A DNA stretch of 64,000 nucleotides. It comes from Stromatinia cepivora. Lineage: Eukaryota; Ascomycota; Leotiomycetes; Helotiales; Sclerotiniaceae. The translations under genes and the position numbers were made by a program. The stretch lies in contig RCTD01000006.1 of NCBI GenBank assembly GCA_014898415.1, forward strand, positions 1,488,001 through 1,552,000, written 5' to 3'. Under the pieces are notes generated by a model that saw nothing but the letters and a program-made list of their open reading frames with translations, had not been told where the DNA came from and did not search any database. Each line of letters begins with the position of its first letter. Within the stretch, counting starts at the first letter, position 1. Positions 63,761 through 64,000 of this stretch are shown piece by piece.

Positions 63761-64000
63761 CTGAAAAATTGTTTTTATAATTTAGATTATTAATTTGAAA
63801 AAGAATAATATTCTTTAATGAATAATAAATATATTATCAATCAAATAGAATAGAAAATTGTTATATTATTAAAGAAGCAAATCATTATAAATGTTTTATA
63901 TATATATCACCTATATATCCCAACAAAACTCTCCAATCTAAAGTTGAAATATATTTTGGCTAAGGAATTATAAAATAAATTGATTATTATTATTATTAGA
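63761..64000. other. A+T-rich DNA to window end, no gene seen
   Basis: No recognisable frame. A C-rich word at about 63,907-63,940 (cacctatatatcccaacaaa) is the only deviation. Confidence 0.5.

Noticed and set aside
1..64000. Mitochondrial or plastid DNA, or an A+T-rich protist or bacterial genome
   Set aside because: No organellar genes, rRNA or tRNAs; instead gypsy, LINE and Fot1/pogo elements with C-to-T type decay, which points to an ascomycete nuclear A+T block.

Overview
The window reads as a gene-free, extremely A+T-rich block (well over 80% A+T by eye) of a filamentous ascomycete (Pezizomycotina) nuclear genome: a graveyard of transposable elements whose coding frames were destroyed by repeat-induced point mutation (RIP) or a similar process. 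The evidence is that nearly every recognisable protein is a retrotransposon or DNA-transposon protein; that broken frames still spell family motifs but carry stops and D-to-N, T-to-I and S-to-N changes expected from C-to-T and G-to-A transitions; and that two copies of one repeat (20,861-20,905 and 51,186-51,230) differ only by such transitions over about 40 bases. I found no host gene, rRNA, complete tRNA or CRISPR array.

Layout. (1) About 1-6,493: a Ty3/gypsy element with a chromodomain-type tail ('G1', + strand), with RT, RNase H, integrase, an antisense accessory ORF and a 3' LTR. (2) 6,494-12,440: a fragment of a second gypsy family ('G2'), an LTR ('LTR-A', 7,200-7,833), then G2 gag, protease, RT and RNase H. 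(3) 12,441-15,306: a LINE ending in a degenerate (TAC)n tail. (4) 16,691-18,527: a complete Fot1/pogo DNA transposon with terminal inverted repeats and a TA target duplication. (5) 18,530-25,385: no recognised gene. (6) 25,386-33,843: a G2 copy apparently nested inside another G2 copy. (7) 33,844-36,118: inverted LTR-A and inverted G2. (8) 37,057-41,304: an inverted pair of a third LTR-like repeat ('LTR-C') around unidentified DNA. (9) 42,541-44,641: second LINE 3' end. (10) about 45,200-50,920: a minus-strand G2 copy interrupted by a GC-richer LTR-like insertion (49,002-49,865). (11) 51,608 to about 55,600: a minus-strand G1 element with its LTR and the same antisense ORF. (12) about 56,100-62,400: a third gypsy lineage ('G3', + strand) covering gag, retropepsin, RT, RNase H and integrase. 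(13) 62,660-63,760: an unrecognised, partly preserved reading frame.

The parts do not work together as a living system; they are successive insertions, nested and inverted, all inactivated. The most interesting biological signal is the antisense ORF downstream of pol in both G1 copies, whose product resembles no structural retroelement protein. The other useful signal is the mosaic of heavily and lightly mutated segments, which suggests which sequences were multicopy when the mutation process acted. Family names G1, G2, G3 and LTR-A, C, D are mine. Domain calls come from reading broken frames by eye, so boundaries are approximate.
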